From positions 330 through 5,909 of the forward strand of contig PLRZ01000488.1 in NCBI GenBank assembly GCA_003164075.1: 5,580 nucleotides of DNA, read 5' to 3'. The stretch comes from Bryobacterales bacterium (lineage in GTDB: Bacteria; Acidobacteriota; Terriglobia; Bryobacterales; Bryobacteraceae). The translations under genes were made by a program, and so were the position numbers. The notes beneath the pieces are model-generated. The model made no database searches. It was given only the letters and a program-made list of their open reading frames with translations, and had not been told where the DNA came from. This document shows, one piece after another, positions 4,715 to 5,580 of this stretch. Every line of letters begins with the position of its first letter. Within the stretch, counting starts at the first letter, position 1.

Positions 4715-5580
4715 ATGAGTTTCGTCGACAGAGTACGCACGCAGAAGTTGCTTTCGTTCACGTTGATGCTTTTCACGTTGTCCATTGGCATCGTCCTGGG
4801 CACCCTGATCAACTCCGGAGTGAAGGCCGCCAAGGACAATAGCCAGGCGCCGGGCGCGACGCCGCTGGTGATCCCCAGCCCGGTGGAATTGTCCAACGCA
4901 TTTACCCAGATCGCCAAGCAAGTGGAACCGTCGGTGGTGAATATTTCGGTCACTTATCCCGCCAGGCCCGCGCGCAGCCGCGCCTCTTCGCGGCGCCAGT
5001 CGAACCCGGACGATGGCGACAACAGCGGCGGTATGGACGATTTTCTCCGCCGTTTCATTAACCCGTTCGGCGGCGACGGACCCGAAATGCAGGGCAACGA
5101 GGGCAAGGCGCTCGGTTCCGGCGTGGTGGTGGATGCGGCCGGCTATATTCTGACCAACAACCACGTAGTGGATAAGGCTGCCCGCCTGCAGGTGAGATTC
5201 CCCGGCGATAGCAACGAATACGAGGCCAAGGTAGTGGGCACGGACGTCGCCACCGACCTGGCGGTAATTCGCGTGGAAGGCAAGCACAACCTCACGCCCG
5301 TCAAGATCGGTAATTCCGACGCGGTGCAAGTGGGCGATTGGGCTATGGCGATCGGTTCGCCCTTCGGCTTCGACGCTACCGTGACGGCGGGCATCATCAG
5401 CGCCAAGGAGCGCCGGATGAATGAGGACCAGTCCATGCAGTTCCAGCATTTCCTGCAGACCGACGCGGCCATCAACCCCGGAAACAGCGGCGGACCGCTG
5501 CTGAACATGCGCGGCGAAGTGATCGGCATCAATACGGCCATCGCCTCGCGGACGGGCGGCTATCAGGGCATCGGTTTCGC
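4715..5580 (+). CDS. HtrA/DegP-type serine protease, 3' end outside the window
   Basis: The 288 residues visible form the N-terminal part of a periplasmic HtrA/DegP-family protease-chaperone that degrades or refolds damaged envelope proteins. Residues 12-34 are hydrophobic after a basic start, forming a signal peptide or membrane anchor. Residues 82-106 are a polar, Arg/Ser-rich linker. MDDFLRRFINPFGG (107-120) resembles the aromatic DxFxRRFFG segment found before the protease core in this family. The catalytic triad is complete: His150 in TNNHVV, Asp181 in ATDLAVIRV, and Ser258 in NPGNSGGP, with GSPFGF (214-219) also typical. The frame is open at the window end, so the PDZ domain or domains expected downstream are not seen. 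DegP, DegQ and DegS-like members cannot be separated without the C-terminus. It sits 23 bp after the EamA gene, so co-transcription is likely. No sigma-E-like promoter was identified just upstream. Confidence 0.95.
   Translation, partial: MSFVDRVRTQKLLSFTLMLFTLSIGIVLGTLINSGVKAAKDNSQAPGATPLVIPSPVELSNAFTQIAKQVEPSVVNISVTYPARPARSRASSRRQSNPDDGDNSGGMDDFLRRFINPFGGDGPEMQGNEGKALGSGVVVDAAGYILTNNHVVDKAARLQVRFPGDSNEYEAKVVGTDVATDLAVIRVEGKHNLTPVKIGNSDAVQVGDWAMAIGSPFGFDATVTAGIISAKERRMNEDQSMQFQHFLQTDAAINPGNSGGPLLNMRGEVIGINTAIASRTGGYQGIGF

Noticed and set aside
4694..5449. - strand open frame of 251 codons opposite htrA
   Set aside because: It mirrors the htrA coding strand, which carries a full catalytic triad. 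The antisense product shows no family features.
1..5580. CRISPR array, tRNA, rRNA, insertion sequence or attachment site
   Set aside because: I saw no regularly spaced repeats, cloverleaf-type sequence, rRNA-like segment, transposase or terminal inverted repeats.

Overview
The window is GC-rich, tightly packed bacterial DNA with all recognisable genes on the + strand. GC-rich third positions in most genes, short intergenic gaps and 4-bp start/stop overlaps point to a free-living, high-GC, probably diderm bacterium, since an exported HtrA/DegP-type protease is present. The style (solo MFS carrier, PIN toxin module, M20 hydrolase, EamA carrier, DegP-like protease) would fit a soil Acidobacterium. 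That placement is inference; no rRNA or lineage marker is present.

Layout. Positions 1-300 hold no convincing gene and are the upstream region of the first CDS. Positions 301-1626 encode a 12-helix Major Facilitator Superfamily transporter with sugar-porter-like motifs. Positions about 1702-2356 hold a compact type II toxin-antitoxin module: a FitA/VapB-like ribbon-helix-helix antitoxin (76 aa) overlapping by 4 bp a VapC-like PIN-domain RNase toxin (130 aa) with all four acidic residues. Positions 2357-2565 are a non-coding gap with a candidate promoter and an orphan Shine-Dalgarno sequence. Positions 2566-3813 encode an M20-family metallohydrolase (PepT-like aminopeptidase/deacylase) with a complete two-metal site. 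It overlaps by 4 bp (GTGA) an EamA/DMT-family ten-helix transporter (3810-4691). After 23 bp comes an HtrA/DegP-type serine protease (4715 to the window end, truncated inside or just after the protease domain).

The M20 hydrolase and the EamA carrier are probably translationally coupled, with htrA likely co-transcribed. A functional link is possible (peptide or amide hydrolysis, export or import of a small product, envelope protein quality control) but not shown by the sequence.

The most distinctive signal is in front of the antitoxin. Two perfect odd-length palindromes (15 bp and 13 bp, centres 19 bp apart) lie inside a candidate promoter: TGGACA, 17-bp spacer, TATGCT. They agree at 10 of 15 positions when aligned centre to centre, and four of the five differences form two compensated pairs that keep each palindrome perfect. 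This is the expected look of an autoregulatory operator pair for a ribbon-helix-helix antitoxin. The predicted transcription start falls on or next to the antitoxin ATG, so the message may be leaderless. Apart from this control region, the genes belong to known families and I see no clear sign of a new multi-gene system.
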